Shown: positions 34,420-44,109, counted from the first letter of the stretch. The stretch is 64,000 nucleotides of DNA from Vicingaceae bacterium (GCA_019429185.1 JAHYJH010000001.1:1-64000), one strand, 5' to 3'. Translations and numbers: made by a program. The notes: a model not told the origin generated them from the letters alone.

Positions 34420-37400
34420 TTATCTAACCAATGTAACGGTTCCAAGCATTTCTCCATAAGTTTTCAGCACATCTTTATAGGTTACTTTCCAAACATACAC
34501 ATCGTTTTTAACCAAAGTACCTTTGTATAAACCATCCCAGCCATTTTTCATATCGTTTGAATAGAATATTTTTTCACCCCATCGGTCAAAAATATACATT
34601 TCAAATTCAATAATATCAACACCATAAGCAAAAAAGATATCATTTATACCATCACCATCAGGAGTGAATGAATTAGGAACATAAATAGCTCCATCGAAAA
34701 AAATTGAAATTGTATCGTAATTATAACAGCCATTTTTTCCTAAAACAGTTACCATAAAAGTGGATGATTGGTTTACATTAACTATTGGGTTAGGGCAGTC
34801 GGAACAGCTTAATCCTTGAGTTGGCGACCAACTAAAAACAAGTCCGTTGGAAACGGCATTTAATTGAACAGGGCTACCCCAATTGGTTTTTATATCTAAA
34901 CCTAAATCAATCAATGGTTTGGTAAGTGTATCTACAAAAACGGAAAGCATAGTTGTGCAACTGTTGGTGTCTGTAATTGCAACACTAAAAGTAATTGGGG
35001 CGAATATAGTTGCAGAAGGATTACTGATGTTCGGATTATTCATTCCAACTGTCGGAGACCATAAATAGGTTTCACCTCCTGTTGCCCATAAATTAACTCT
35101 ATCGCCAACGCAAACACTGGTATCATCAACAATGGTTGCATACACTTCAAAAATAGAAACAAGTATGGTGTCAAAATCAGACCCACATCCGTTTATTACT
35201 TCCATAATATAAGTGGTATTTTGAGATGGAAATGCGAATGGATTAGAATCGGTAGGATTAATTAATGTGGCTGTTGGAGTCCAATTATAAGTTCTTCCCC
35301 ATGTTCCTGATCCATAAATTTGAATGGTATCACCTTTGCAAATAGTTGTGTCGTTCATAGTTATAGCTATAGGAACAATGCTGTCAACAGAAACAGTAAC
35401 AGAGGTATCCCAAACACAGGAATTGGCATCCGTTATTTCAACTGTGTACGTTGTGCTAGTTGTTGGAGATGCAATAGGGTTAGCAATAGTAGCATTATTG
35501 AGTGATGCAGCAGGTTGCCAAGCATAAGAAACTCCACTAGAAGCGGTGAGTTGCGTGCTTTGTCCTAAGCAAATTACAGTGTCGGGAGAAATGGAAATGT
35601 TTTTTTGAAAAACGGTTACTAATAGTTGAGCAGTGTCTGTTCCACAAGTATCAAAAACAATAACGGTATAAAGTGTTGTGGTATCTGGAAAAACAAAAGG
35701 GTTATCAATACTATCGTTAGTAATGTTGTAATTTGGACTCCAAACATAAGAAGTGCCACCTGAAGCATTAAGTTGAACAGAATCACCCCTACAAATACCA
35801 TTAACAGGATTAGTTATGGCTATTGGTGGACCACCAACAATAATATCTACATAATCAGAATCTACTAACATGCAGAAAATGGAGTCGATAGCAATGAGCA
35901 AAACTTGGTAAGTGCCAATAGAATCAAAAATATGGGAAGGTTGAAAGTTGGTGGAGGTGTTGCCATCCTGAAAATCCCAAAAATAGGAAAAAGCGTTAGT
36001 ACTTAAATTTTGAAAATGAATAGTATCACCTAAACAAATAATAGTGTCATTCATTGTTAAAGCTATAGGAACGATAGTGTCAACAGAAACAGTAACAGAG
36101 GTATCCCAAACACAGGAATTGGCATCCGTTATTTCAACTGTGTACGTTGTGCTGGTTGTTGGAGATGCAATAGGGTTAGCAATAGTAGTGTCGTTGAGTG
36201 ATGTTGCTGGTTGCCAAGTGTAGGCAACTCCACCAGAAGCACTTATTTGTATGCTTAGACCAATACAGATTAATGTATCAGGAGAAATGGAAATGTTTTT
36301 TTGAAAAACGGTTACTAATAGTTGAGAAGTGTCAATTCCACAACTATCAAAAACAATAACGGTATAGAGTGTTGTGGTATCTGGAAAAACGAAAGGGTTA
36401 TCAATACTATCGTTAGTAATATTATAATTTGGACTCCAAAAATAAGAAGTGCCGCCTGATGCATTGAGCTGAACGGAATCACCTCTACAAATAGCATTAA
36501 CAGGGTTAGTTATGGCTGTAGGTGGACCACCAACAAAAACATCTACATAATCGGTATCCACTAATATACAAGAGATAGAATCAAGGGCAATTAACATCAC
36601 ATGATATACTCCAACAGAGTCAAAAACATGGGAAGGCTGAAAGTCGGTGGAGGTATTTCCGTCTTGAAAATCCCAAAAATAGGAAACACCGCCATTACTT
36701 AGGTTTTGAAAATGAACGGTATCACCAATACAGTAAAAAGGTGTAGTAAATACTTCAGCATCGGCAGTTAAATTGGTTAAATCCATTTTAAAAACACCCA
36801 AATTACAATTTGGACCATTGTCTGTGTTTGACCAAGCTCCAGGAGTAGTAGGAAAATCGGAAGTTGCACCAAAGCAAGAAGCACAAACCGCTTGATAAAC
36901 AATCCCTCTTTTATCGAACCTGCTTGTTCCTCCATCCACATGGTCGAAACTGGCATTTCCTCCAAAAAAGGTGGCATATATAATGGTGTTGGCATCTTCA
37001 GAAAACATAACTAAATAATAATCACTTCCATCGGTTGTCGGTTGAATTGCTCCAAGAGTAATAGGTAATCCATTGGTCGTACTATTTGTTGCTAAAGCAC
37101 TTCCATTTACAGCTCCTCCCCAACCAGAAATAAGAATATAATTACACTCATTCACTAAGAATGCAGAAAGAGCAATATCAATTTGTCCAGAACTTGTTCC
37201 GAAAGTAGTTGAGAAAACGGTGGTTGATAAATCGGGAGTGAGTTTATGGATAAACTGACCACTATTAGGATTGTTGTAAACTGTTGCAGGAAATATGGGA
37301 TAACCACCAACTGTTTGCCCAACAACAAAAACATTATCTGCTGTGTCTAATTGGACAAAATAGCATTGGTTGTAAGAGCTTGCTGTTCCTATGTAAGTGG

Positions 37401-38964
37401 AAGCAATAAGGTTGGTAGCTGAGTTATTTATTTTGGCAACCCAACCGTCAGTATTTCCTAAACTTGTCGGGTTTAATGTTGTTGGAGTTGTCGGAAAATT
37501 AGAACTTGTTGTTCCTCCTGCAACTAAAATATCGCCCGTAGTAGAAAATTGAAGGGAATAGGCAGCATCTAAGCCAGTACCACCAATGTAAGTAGAAAAA
37601 AGTAATGTATTTAAATTGGGTGATAATTTGAATACGCAACCATCACTAGATCCAGCATTGTTTGTTTGAATAACTCCAGCAGTTACAGGAAAATCGGTTG
37701 AATTAGTTACAGTAGCAACATATACATTGTCATTTGCATCTACAATAATTTCTCCTCTGTGGTCATCTGCATAATTGTATTTTAGAGGTGCAGCACTGTT
37801 AAGTCCGTCATTTGAGGATCCTCCAACAAAAGTGGAAGCCAACAAGACTTGTCCGTTAGCACTAAATTTGGAAACATAAATATCATAACCACTATTTTTA
37901 ACGGTGGAATAAGCTCCAGCAGTTGTTGGAAAATTGGGAGAATTGGTTGTACCAAAAACAAGCAATTCATCGTTGCTGTTCACAATTAAACTATGAGGAT
38001 AATCGGCACCAGCCCCTCCTAAGTAGGTTGAATATTCCAAAAGAGAACCATTGGTTGAAAATTTACTTATAGAAATATCGGTATAACCTCCTCCAAAGAG
38101 TACTTGAATGGCTCCTAAAGTTAGCGGATAACCAGTACCGAAACTTACTCCTCCACCAAATAAGTTTCCAGCATCGTTAAATGTGGAAGTAAATCCCCAA
38201 TTATCAACTGTTGCCCCAGAGTAGGAAGCAAAAATAAGTGCAGGATCAATAATTAACGGATATGCTTTGTTATATCCTTTTGGAAACTTGAAGGAGAGTG
38301 TTTTATTTTCTAATACGAAACTGCATTTAACTTCTTTTTCGATGCCATTAATGAGTTGATAAGCGTAAGGTTTTTGTTCAATAATTTCATTTACAGATGT
38401 TTTTATATGTAAGTTTCCGTTTTTTAAAAATAATTCATCAACACCTTTATAGTCTAATTGAATTTGATTAGGATTCCCTTCAGGGAGAACAATAAAATCA
38501 TATTTTAAAATTCCTTTATTTAGATAGAATTTTAAATCAATGTTTTTGTAGAGTTCTTGATAAGCAACTTCTTCATATTTTTTCACATTGGAAGCCCATT
38601 TTGATTGGTCATTTCCTACAAAATAATTTTCATAATCGGGACGAACTTTTGATGTTTTAAAGGTAGGAGTGAGGGCATTTTTAAATTCTACTTTAAAAGC
38701 GTGCATATTAATAATAGAATCTTGATGTGTTGGATTTTTGATAAATTGATGGTGTAATTCATCAATTCTATTCAAATCTTCTTCCTTATAAAAACGGTAG
38801 GTTAGGGCATTTTCTTCAATAAATAAATCACCAGCAGGTATTCGGGCACGAAACATTACATTTTCTTCCCATTGTCCTTTATTTTCACGAAACTCTATAT
38901 AAGGTCGCTGAGCAAGAGCTAACATACTTACTAATAAAAACAATATGAGTATGAGTTTTCTCAA
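34420..38964 (-). CDS. Giant exported protein: SBBP beta-propeller, PKD/Ig-like repeats, T9SS type B sorting domain
   Basis: A 1514-aa surface protein with signal peptide MRKLILILFLLVSMLALAQ. The N-terminal domain (FRENKGQWEENVMFRARIPAGDLF ...) is the one usually preceding SBBP repeats. About residues 240-720 carry repeated LEYSTYLGGAGADYPHSLIVNSN-type SBBP blades. Then come PKD domains (FWDFQDGNTSTDFQPSHVFD) alternating with Ig-like modules. A 232-residue block of one PKD and two Ig-like modules is present twice in tandem with high DNA identity. The C-terminus is a type B sorting domain (VPNSFTPDGDGINDIFFAYG ... FDRWGEKIFYSNDMKNGWDG). It is probably an adhesin or matrix protein. Confidence 0.88.
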   Translation of the reverse strand: MRKLILILFLLVSMLALAQRPYIEFRENKGQWEENVMFRARIPAGDLFIEENALTYRFYKEEDLNRIDELHHQFIKNPTHQDSIINMHAFKVEFKNALTPTFKTSKVRPDYENYFVGNDQSKWASNVKKYEEVAYQELYKNIDLKFYLNKGILKYDFIVLPEGNPNQIQLDYKGVDELFLKNGNLHIKTSVNEIIEQKPYAYQLINGIEKEVKCSFVLENKTLSFKFPKGYNKAYPLIIDPALIFASYSGATVDNWGFTSTFNDAGNLFGGGVSFGTGYPLTLGAIQVLFGGGYTDISISKFSTNGSLLEYSTYLGGAGADYPHSLIVNSNDELLVFGTTNSPNFPTTAGAYSTVKNSGYDIYVSKFSANGQVLLASTFVGGSSNDGLNSAAPLKYNYADDHRGEIIVDANDNVYVATVTNSTDFPVTAGVIQTNNAGSSDGCVFKLSPNLNTLLFSTYIGGTGLDAAYSLQFSTTGDILVAGGTTSSNFPTTPTTLNPTSLGNTDGWVAKINNSATNLIASTYIGTASSYNQCYFVQLDTADNVFVVGQTVGGYPIFPATVYNNPNSGQFIHKLTPDLSTTVFSTTFGTSSGQIDIALSAFLVNECNYILISGWGGAVNGSALATNSTTNGLPITLGAIQPTTDGSDYYLVMFSEDANTIIYATFFGGNASFDHVDGGTSRFDKRGIVYQAVCASCFGATSDFPTTPGAWSNTDNGPNCNLGVFKMDLTNLTADAEVFTTPFYCIGDTVHFQNLSNGGVSYFWDFQDGNTSTDFQPSHVFDSVGVYHVMLIALDSISCILVDTDYVDVFVGGPPTAITNPVNAICRGDSVQLNASGGTSYFWSPNYNITNDSIDNPFVFPDTTTLYTVIVFDSCGIDTSQLLVTVFQKNISISPDTLICIGLSIQISASGGVAYTWQPATSLNDTTIANPIASPTTSTTYTVEITDANSCVWDTSVTVSVDTIVPIALTMNDTIICLGDTIHFQNLSTNAFSYFWDFQDGNTSTNFQPSHIFDSIGTYQVLLIAIDSIFCMLVDSDYVDIIVGGPPIAITNPVNGICRGDSVQLNASGGTSYVWSPNYNITNDSIDNPFVFPDTTTLYTVIVFDTCGTDTAQLLVTVFQKNISISPDTVICLGQSTQLTASSGVSYAWQPAASLNNATIANPIASPTTSTTYTVEITDANSCVWDTSVTVSVDSIVPIAITMNDTTICKGDTIQIYGSGTWGRTYNWTPTATLINPTDSNPFAFPSQNTTYIMEVINGCGSDFDTILVSIFEVYATIVDDTSVCVGDRVNLWATGGETYLWSPTVGMNNPNISNPSATIFAPITFSVAITDTNSCTTMLSVFVDTLTKPLIDLGLDIKTNWGSPVQLNAVSNGLVFSWSPTQGLSCSDCPNPIVNVNQSSTFMVTVLGKNGCYNYDTISIFFDGAIYVPNSFTPDGDGINDIFFAYGVDIIEFEMYIFDRWGEKIFYSNDMKNGWDGLYKGTLVKNDVYVWKVTYKDVLKTYGEMLGTVTLVR
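35327..36718 (-). repeat. Two tandem 696-bp coding repeats
   Basis: Landmarks such as GTATCACC (35327, 36023, 36719) and TATCCCAAACACAGGAATTG (35406, 36102) recur exactly 696 bp apart. Long stretches of the two units are nearly identical at the DNA level, so the duplication is recent or kept uniform by conversion. Confidence 0.9.
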
Positions 38965-39277
38965 GATTAAGGTTTTTTGTATCTAATTGCAATATACAAT
39001 ATTAAGCAATCATAATTGATTACTTAGACTTAATTTTTTAATATTGGTTGCTTTATTAACAAATTGTTATAATTAAAGAGAATCCAATTATAGTACTAAT
39101 TTTTACCTTTTAATAGAACTAATGAGTCCAGTCTAAAAAGTTAAAAAAATAAAAAATGCCACAAAGTCATTAAGTCACTAAGATGCACAAAGAACTGAAT
39201 TTTAATATTTTAAACTTCGTGGTACTTTGAGCCTTTGTGTCTTAGTGGCAAAAAAATGACTTTTTAGACTGCACTCA
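38965..39277. other. Intergenic space carrying a MITE-like element
   Basis: 313 bp between the stop codon of the Rieske-like lipoprotein and the start of the giant SBBP gene, both on the minus strand. Half of it is the inverted-repeat element at 39118-39282; the rest is AT-rich with no evident gene. Confidence 0.65.
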
Positions 39278-39282
39278 CTAAT
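39118..39282. mobile_element. MITE-like element with 18-bp TIRs and ACTAAT flanking repeats
   Basis: GAGTCCAGTCTAAAAAGT (39124-39141) and ACTTTTTAGACTGCACTC (39259-39276) are inverted with one mismatch. Each is immediately flanked by ACTAAT (39118-39123 and 39277-39282), an apparent 6-bp target-site duplication. The interior holds a second inverted pair (TGCCACAAAG... / ...CTTAGTGGCA) related to the repeat at 8981-9106. No coding capacity. The right flank overlaps the stop codon of the Rieske-like gene. Confidence 0.75.
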
Positions 39283-39694
39283 TAAAAATACGTAGTGTCG
39301 CTCCATCAAATGATGTATTGTATTCTCGAAGTGGAAGTACAGCTGGACCATTTAAAACGCTGCCATCTGTAACTAAAAAACGAGATCCACAACAAGCATC
39401 TAATCCTGAAATGTTATTGGTTTCAATACTTACTAATGCACACGTATTTTGAGGCTGAAAGGTACAATGTCTGTCAAAAGCTCTAAATTGGTCGTTAGAT
39501 ACTTTATAAACAATAATTCCTCTTGAACCGCCAACTATGTAAATCCAACTGTTAACGGCATTTAAACCAATAAACTGAGGGTCTGTGGTTTGCATAAAAA
39601 TATTTACATGCACAAAAGGAATATTACTATTATCGTCTTTGTTGCATCCTAAAATAAGTAAGAGTATAATAATAAATAATTTATTTTTTTTCAC
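39278..39694 (-). CDS. Rieske-fold-like lipoprotein with altered cluster ligands
   Basis: A 138-aa lipoprotein, signal MKKNKLFIIILLLILGC, cysteine at residue 17. The mature part resembles the Rieske [2Fe-2S] fold of small Bacteroidota lipoproteins, especially CGSRFLVTDGSVLNGPAVLPLREY near the C-terminus. The usual CxH and CxxH ligand pairs are not intact: the first box reads HCTFQPQNTC and the second DACCGSRF, so the histidines are gone and the cysteines displaced. It may bind no cluster or use another ligand set. It stands alone; the stop codon lies at the edge of an inserted MITE-like element. Confidence 0.65.
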   Translation of the reverse strand: MKKNKLFIIILLLILGCNKDDNSNIPFVHVNIFMQTTDPQFIGLNAVNSWIYIVGGSRGIIVYKVSNDQFRAFDRHCTFQPQNTCALVSIETNNISGLDACCGSRFLVTDGSVLNGPAVLPLREYNTSFDGATLRIFN

Positions 39695-39740
39695 GTGTTT
39701 ATATTTTTATAGTTACACACCCCTGCCTCTCTCATCCCGA

Positions 39741-39758
39741 TTCCGATAGCTATCGGAA
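39741..39758. repeat. Perfect 18-bp palindrome
   Basis: TTCCGATAGCTATCGGAA is its own complement. It lies in a dispersed-repeat context downstream of CATCCCGA; probably a REP core. Confidence 0.7.
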
Positions 39759-40189
39759 CTATTGGGAGGGGAATCCAACGCACAAAGCCAGTAATCATTC
39801 TCCTGTGTGTTAAACTTTTTAGCGTGGTTTTCTAAGTATGTTACTACAAAGTTAACAATATATACTTATTTATACTCAACACAGATAGCTTTTCGGTTTT
39901 TTCACTTTTTCTTTTTCTCTGCGTTAAAATTTTAAACCGTAACTAAGTTATGCTTACAGCTTACACGTAAACTCACTCATTTAACTCCTATACAACTAAT
40001 TTTTAACTTACTTATTATCAATATTTTAAAAATATTGATGTAGAAAATTTAAAGGATCACGCACACCCCTAATCCCTAAAGGGAGTCTACGCACGTGGTA
40101 GTGTTGGCACTCTCCACCTCAGGCGGATTCGGGGATAGCGGAGGGAGTAAATCCTTAATTTCCTTACCGTCTCCTATATAATTAGAGTT

Positions 40190-40517
40190 TGTCCATAATG
40201 TCCGATTTATTCAAAGTATCTATTGTTTTTAAAGGTTTTACTCATTGTTGTTTATTTTTTTTATAGGTATTACTCACTTTTGCTTATTTTTTTTATAAGT
40301 GTGAGTGAACTCACTTTGTTCGGTTCGTGAGCTCACTTCGCTCGGTTCTTCGTTATTCTCGTTTTTTAAATCAGTCATTTACACAAGTAAACTCCTGAAT
40401 TTAAAAAACTTCGAAACCTCGAACTCGAACATTACTCACAATATTAAATTGTTTTTTAGTTGTGTTCGTGAGTTCGCTTCGCTCAGTTCTGAACCAAACT
40501 CTCGACTTTATGGACAG
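40190..40517 (+). repeat. TGTCCATAATGTCCGA inverted-repeat element, 328-bp copy
   Basis: The left end TGTCCATAATGTCCGA and right end CGACTTTATGGACA form imperfect terminal repeats. The interior includes the CGTTATTCTCGTTTTTTAAA core (40351) and GTTCG-TGAGTTCGC-type hairpins. The flanks share TAATTA at offsets expected from the intact copy at 53098, compatible with a decayed target duplication. Confidence 0.65.
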
Positions 40518-40752
40518 GCACTAATTAATTTTAATACAATGCATTTTCCAAATTATCTATTTTGAGGTTGGAATTTTTCCATTCCCGCTAACTACTAGCT
40601 AAATGCCATGTCTTGATAAAGAAAAAAAGGGACTACAGGATTAAGATTGAAGTTCTTTTATAAAAACAAATATGCTTTTAAACATAAATTGACATAAAAA
40701 ATCACTACATACATACTAATGTGACTAAAACCATAGGAGTTGATTACGATTT

Positions 40753-40780
40753 ATAGCCCCGACCTTAAGGTTGGGGCTAT
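40753..40780. terminator. Strong hairpin downstream of recA
   Basis: ATAGCCCCGACCTTAAGGTTGGGGCTAT is almost fully self-complementary. It lies about 125 bp beyond the recA stop codon and may terminate the bcp-recA transcript, though its sequence also resembles a common intergenic repeat. Confidence 0.5.
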
Positions 40781-40906
40781 TAAAAACAAATAACAAAAGG
40801 GCTTTAGCCACATTGTATTATTTTATTCTATTATTAGTAAAAAAAATGTTCACAATAAATCCTGTAATGCCGAAAAAAATAAATTCGTCAAAACTCCCAA
40901 AAAGTA

Positions 40907-41914
40907 TTACTTATCTTCTAAAATAGCAATAATTTTTTGTTCTAATTCATCCATTAATTCCGGGTTGTCTTGGATTAATGTTTTTACTGCATCTCTTCCT
41001 TGTCCGAGTTTGGTATCGCCATAGCTAAACCAACTACCAGATTTTTTAATGATTTCGTGATCCACTGCTAAATCAATAATTTCGCCTACTTTAGAAATTC
41101 CTTGACCATACATAATGTCAAATTCGGCTTTACGGAAAGGAGGAGCCACTTTATTTTTTACGATTTTCACCTTTGTTCGGTTTCCAGTAATTTCTTCACC
41201 GTCTTTAATTTGCGTAGCTCTTCGAATATCAATTCTGATAGAAGCATAAAATTTAAGGGCATTTCCACCTGAGGTAGTTTCTGGGTTTCCGAACATTACT
41301 CCAATTTTTTCTCTCAATTGATTGATGAAGATGGTACAGCAATTGGCTTTTTGGATAGAAGAAGTTAATTTACGCAATGCCTTAGACATCAAACGTGCTT
41401 GTAAACCCATTTGAGAATCGCCCATTTCGCCTTCAATTTCTGCTTTTGGTGTAAGTGCAGCTACAGAGTCAATAATTAACAAATCAACAGCTCCCGAACG
41501 AATAAGGTTGTCTGCAATTTCCAAAGCTTGTTCGCCATTGTCGGGCTGAGAGATGATTAAATCATCAATGTTTACACCTAAAGCCGTAGCATACGTAGGA
41601 TCAAAAGCGTGTTCAGCATCAATAAAAGCAGCAATTCCACCTTGTTTCTGACATTCGGCAATAGCATGAATGGTAAGGGTAGTTTTCCCAGATGATTCTG
41701 GTCCATAAATTTCAACTACTCGTCCTTTTGGATAGCCTTTAATTCCAAGGGCTAAGTCGAGTGTTAATGAACCTGTAGGGATAACATCTACATTTTGAGC
41801 GGGAGAATCTCCTAATTTCATTACGATGCCTTTTCCATACGACTTTTCAAGTCTGTCCATGGTTAATTGAAGGGCTTTTAATTTTTCTGCATTTACTTCT
41901 TTTACTGCTGCCAT
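40907..41914 (-). CDS. recA: Recombinase RecA
   Basis: DNA-strand-exchange ATPase for homologous recombination and SOS induction. The protein is 335 aa. Walker [10 protein letters not shown] is at residues 71-79, Walker B is [12 protein letters not shown], and the L2 loop region [26 protein letters not shown] is intact. The C-terminal domain is the short acidic type usual in Bacteroidota. It follows bcp by 19 bp on the same strand, an arrangement I expect to be an operon. Confidence 0.98.
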   Translation of the reverse strand: MAAVKEVNAEKLKALQLTMDRLEKSYGKGIVMKLGDSPAQNVDVIPTGSLTLDLALGIKGYPKGRVVEIYGPESSGKTTLTIHAIAECQKQGGIAAFIDAEHAFDPTYATALGVNIDDLIISQPDNGEQALEIADNLIRSGAVDLLIIDSVAALTPKAEIEGEMGDSQMGLQARLMSKALRKLTSSIQKANCCTIFINQLREKIGVMFGNPETTSGGNALKFYASIRIDIRRATQIKDGEEITGNRTKVKIVKNKVAPPFRKAEFDIMYGQGISKVGEIIDLAVDHEIIKKSGSWFSYGDTKLGQGRDAVKTLIQDNPELMDELEQKIIAILEDK

Positions 41915-41933
41915 TGTTCTATATTTTTGGAGT

Positions 41934-42389
41934 TTAGTTATTTATTATTTGATTGGTGTGATCTTTAGTTTTTACATCGGTTATTATTTTTTCAATTATT
42001 CCTTTCTCATCAATAACAAAAGTTGTTCGGTGAATTCCATTGTAGGTTTTACCCATAAATTTTTTTTCACCCCAAACGCCATAACGGTTTAGTACTTCTT
42101 TGGTTACATCTGCCAACAACGTAAAATTTAGCTGTTTCTTTTCAATAAATTTTTGATGTGATTTTTCGCTATCTGCACTAATGCCTATTACTTCATATCC
42201 TTGTTTTTGTAAGGTGCTATAATTATCTCTTAAATTACATGCTTGAACCGTACAACCTGGGGTAGCATCTTTTGGATAAAAATAAATGATTACTTTTTTA
42301 CCTAAATAATCTGCAATAGCATGGGGCTTTCCGTTTTGGTCGTTGATGTTTAATTCTGGCGCTTTATCGCCTTCTTTTAGGTGTGTCAT
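41934..42389 (-). CDS. bcp: Thioredoxin-dependent peroxiredoxin (Bcp/PrxQ)
   Basis: Reduces hydroperoxides with electrons from thioredoxin. The protein is 151 aa. The peroxidatic Cys46 lies in [16 protein letters not shown] and the probable resolving Cys51 is five residues on, the alpha-2 type PrxQ arrangement. The C-terminal catalytic Arg region [15 protein letters not shown] is present. It is 19 bp upstream of recA and probably co-transcribed with it. Confidence 0.95.
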   Translation of the reverse strand: MTHLKEGDKAPELNINDQNGKPHAIADYLGKKVIIYFYPKDATPGCTVQACNLRDNYSTLQKQGYEVIGISADSEKSHQKFIEKKQLNFTLLADVTKEVLNRYGVWGEKKFMGKTYNGIHRTTFVIDEKGIIEKIITDVKTKDHTNQIINN

Positions 42390-42510
42390 ACTTACTTTTT
42401 TTTCAGATTTACAAAGTATAGGAATCTTTTGTGTTTTGACAAGGGAAGGAGGATAAATTTATTAACAAAATTGAGGATTAGTTAATGGTTAATTGTTATT
42501 CTTTAATTGC

Positions 42511-42888
42511 GGTGTACGACAAATTTCTCTTTTACTATTTTTCATCGGTTAACAGGAAGTGTGAGGATTTTAACTTTTTCTTTTTGCTTAATCAAAAAGA
42601 AACAAAAAATCAAGACTGCTGATAAAACTCTTGTTTTTTTACTGATAAAATTGCCGCACAACCCAAGCCCTATTGCATTTGTTCTTCGTTGTTGATTTAT
42701 CAAAGGAATATGCCTACTCTCTCTTTTGTTTATAAGCAGTTCAAGGATTGCTTTCTTTTGCCATCGCTAATTTTAACAGTTAAAAAAACTAACGAATTTT
42801 ATCAGAGGTCGCTCCCTTACTTAATTCTTGTAATGTTCCAAAACTTTCATTATAATTTTTTTACTGAAAGTGAAATTTGTCGTACACC
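42511..42888. mobile_element. MITE-like element with perfect 17-bp terminal inverted repeats
   Basis: GGTGTACGACAAATTTC (42511-42527) and GAAATTTGTCGTACACC (42872-42888) are exact complements and enclose 378 bp with no real gene. The ORFs 42507 and 42689 are parts of the element. Relatives with diverged or missing ends lie at 21891 and 45588-45725. The element ends two bases from the lgt stop codon. A clear target duplication was not found. Confidence 0.7.
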
Positions 42889-42890
42889 CG

Positions 42891-44087
42891 TTAATGGTTA
42901 TTAATTATTGGTTTGTTTCGGTTTTGTTGAATCACATAAAATGCACCGACAACTCCAATTAAAAATAATATTATAGCTATAATTTCTGCTTGTGTGGCTT
43001 TCATACCAAAAATGTTATAATCGGGATTTATTCTTATTTTTTCAATAAAAAACCGTTCTATTCCATTAAAAATAAGATAAATAGAAAACATTAAACCGGG
43101 AATGGTTATTTTTTTTCTAAAAAGCCACAGTCCACCAAAAATGATGAATGCCATGATGGTTTCATAAAAAGGAGTGGGCCAAACGGGTTTTTCTAAGGCA
43201 TAGCAATAGCCTTTTCTACATAGTTCTTCGCAATAATTTTCTTCACAAGCAGCAATTAAAATTCCATCTGCATTTACATTGTGCGGATAGGTAAAAGACC
43301 ACATCCATTCGGGTAAAAAACTTAATGCTTCGGGCATGGGCAGTTCGTTAGTTGTCCCCCAATCTCCATCGCCCGAAAGCTGACAACCTATCCTGCCAAT
43401 TCCGTAAGCCAACATCAATCCCGGTGCACAAGCATCAATAACATGAACTAATTTTAATCCTTTTTTGTAAGCATAATAAATCACAGCTCCACCGCCAATA
43501 ATTAAACCTCCATAAATACTTAGTCCTGATCCAGAAAAAAGCACCCCAATTGGATCTGCAAGAAAGCGTTCTAAATCTTCTATGGCATCAAAAAGTTTTG
43601 CTCCTAAAATACCTCCAACGGCAGCAATAAAAGTCATGTTGCCCACATGTTGGTAAGGGTGCATTTTTTCTTCTACTTCTTTGGGTTCGGGCAAACGCTG
43701 TTTTTCGGCATCTCTATATTTTAAATAAGCAAGTGCAATTGCTCCAACAATTCCTGCAATTAAATTTCCTTTTAAAGAAAGCACAAAATCGGGTAAATCG
43801 GCTGTAGCTTCAGCATAATTAAATAGTATTCCTCCAATTTTGTAGCCTACCACAAATCCAAAAATTCCGTTACCAATCAATTCATTTATACTGGCTTTTT
43901 CTCCTTTCACAACTTTTATAATGGAGTAGGAGAGAAGTCCTTCGTTTTCTTTTCGTTTCATTTCACGAACAAAAAGTAAGTTGGCTGCAATAAATGCCAA
44001 CGCTACCATAAATCCAAACATAGGTAATGGAAAGGAAAAAGAAATTCCAAATAAATAGTTCAATAAATCAGATAGAAATGGGAACAT
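42891..44087 (-). CDS. lgt: Phosphatidylglycerol:prolipoprotein diacylglyceryl transferase
   Basis: Transfers diacylglycerol to the lipobox cysteine of prolipoproteins in the inner membrane. The protein is 398 aa, longer than the E. coli form, as is usual in Bacteroidota. It has about seven membrane segments. The Lgt signature region is APGLMLAYGIGRIGCQLSGDGDWG, with the conserved Arg and downstream Glu/Asp positions. A cysteine-rich loop (CEENYCEELCRKGYCYALEKPVWPTP) is a phylum-specific insert. It probably serves the many lipoproteins encoded here. Confidence 0.93.
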   Translation of the reverse strand: MFPFLSDLLNYLFGISFSFPLPMFGFMVALAFIAANLLFVREMKRKENEGLLSYSIIKVVKGEKASINELIGNGIFGFVVGYKIGGILFNYAEATADLPDFVLSLKGNLIAGIVGAIALAYLKYRDAEKQRLPEPKEVEEKMHPYQHVGNMTFIAAVGGILGAKLFDAIEDLERFLADPIGVLFSGSGLSIYGGLIIGGGAVIYYAYKKGLKLVHVIDACAPGLMLAYGIGRIGCQLSGDGDWGTTNELPMPEALSFLPEWMWSFTYPHNVNADGILIAACEENYCEELCRKGYCYALEKPVWPTPFYETIMAFIIFGGLWLFRKKITIPGLMFSIYLIFNGIERFFIEKIRINPDYNIFGMKATQAEIIAIILFLIGVVGAFYVIQQNRNKPIINNH

Positions 44088-44109
44088 GAAATAAGTTGTT
44101 TGTTAATTG

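Larger units (their letters stand above)
39695..40906. other. 1.2-kb gene-free region packed with dispersed repeats
   Basis: Contains a perfect palindrome (39741-39758), phrases such as CCCCTAATCCCTAAAGGGAG near 40065 that belong to another dispersed repeat, the inverted-repeat element at 40190-40517 and a hairpin at 40753-40780. The ORF at 40305 lies within the repeat and is not a gene. No RNA gene was recognised. Confidence 0.65.

Noticed and set aside
34238-34459. 73-aa plus-strand ORF
   Set aside because: It is the REP-like inverted repeat read in frame, overlapping the end of the giant SBBP gene; no start context and no protein-like composition.
35320-36497. Short ORFs on both strands inside the SBBP/PKD gene
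   Set aside because: They are shadow frames of the 696-bp coding repeats; the pairs at 35619 and 36315 arise because the DNA is duplicated.
40305-40565. 86-aa plus-strand ORF
   Set aside because: Lies inside the inverted-repeat element at 40190-40517; encoded by hairpin sequences.
39695-40906. tRNA or rRNA genes in the largest gene-free region
   Set aside because: No cloverleaf-like pattern, CCA end or conserved T-loop motif was seen; the hairpins belong to repeats.
42689-42904. 71-aa plus-strand ORF between bcp and lgt
   Set aside because: Lies within the MITE-like element and runs through its terminal repeat into the lgt stop region.
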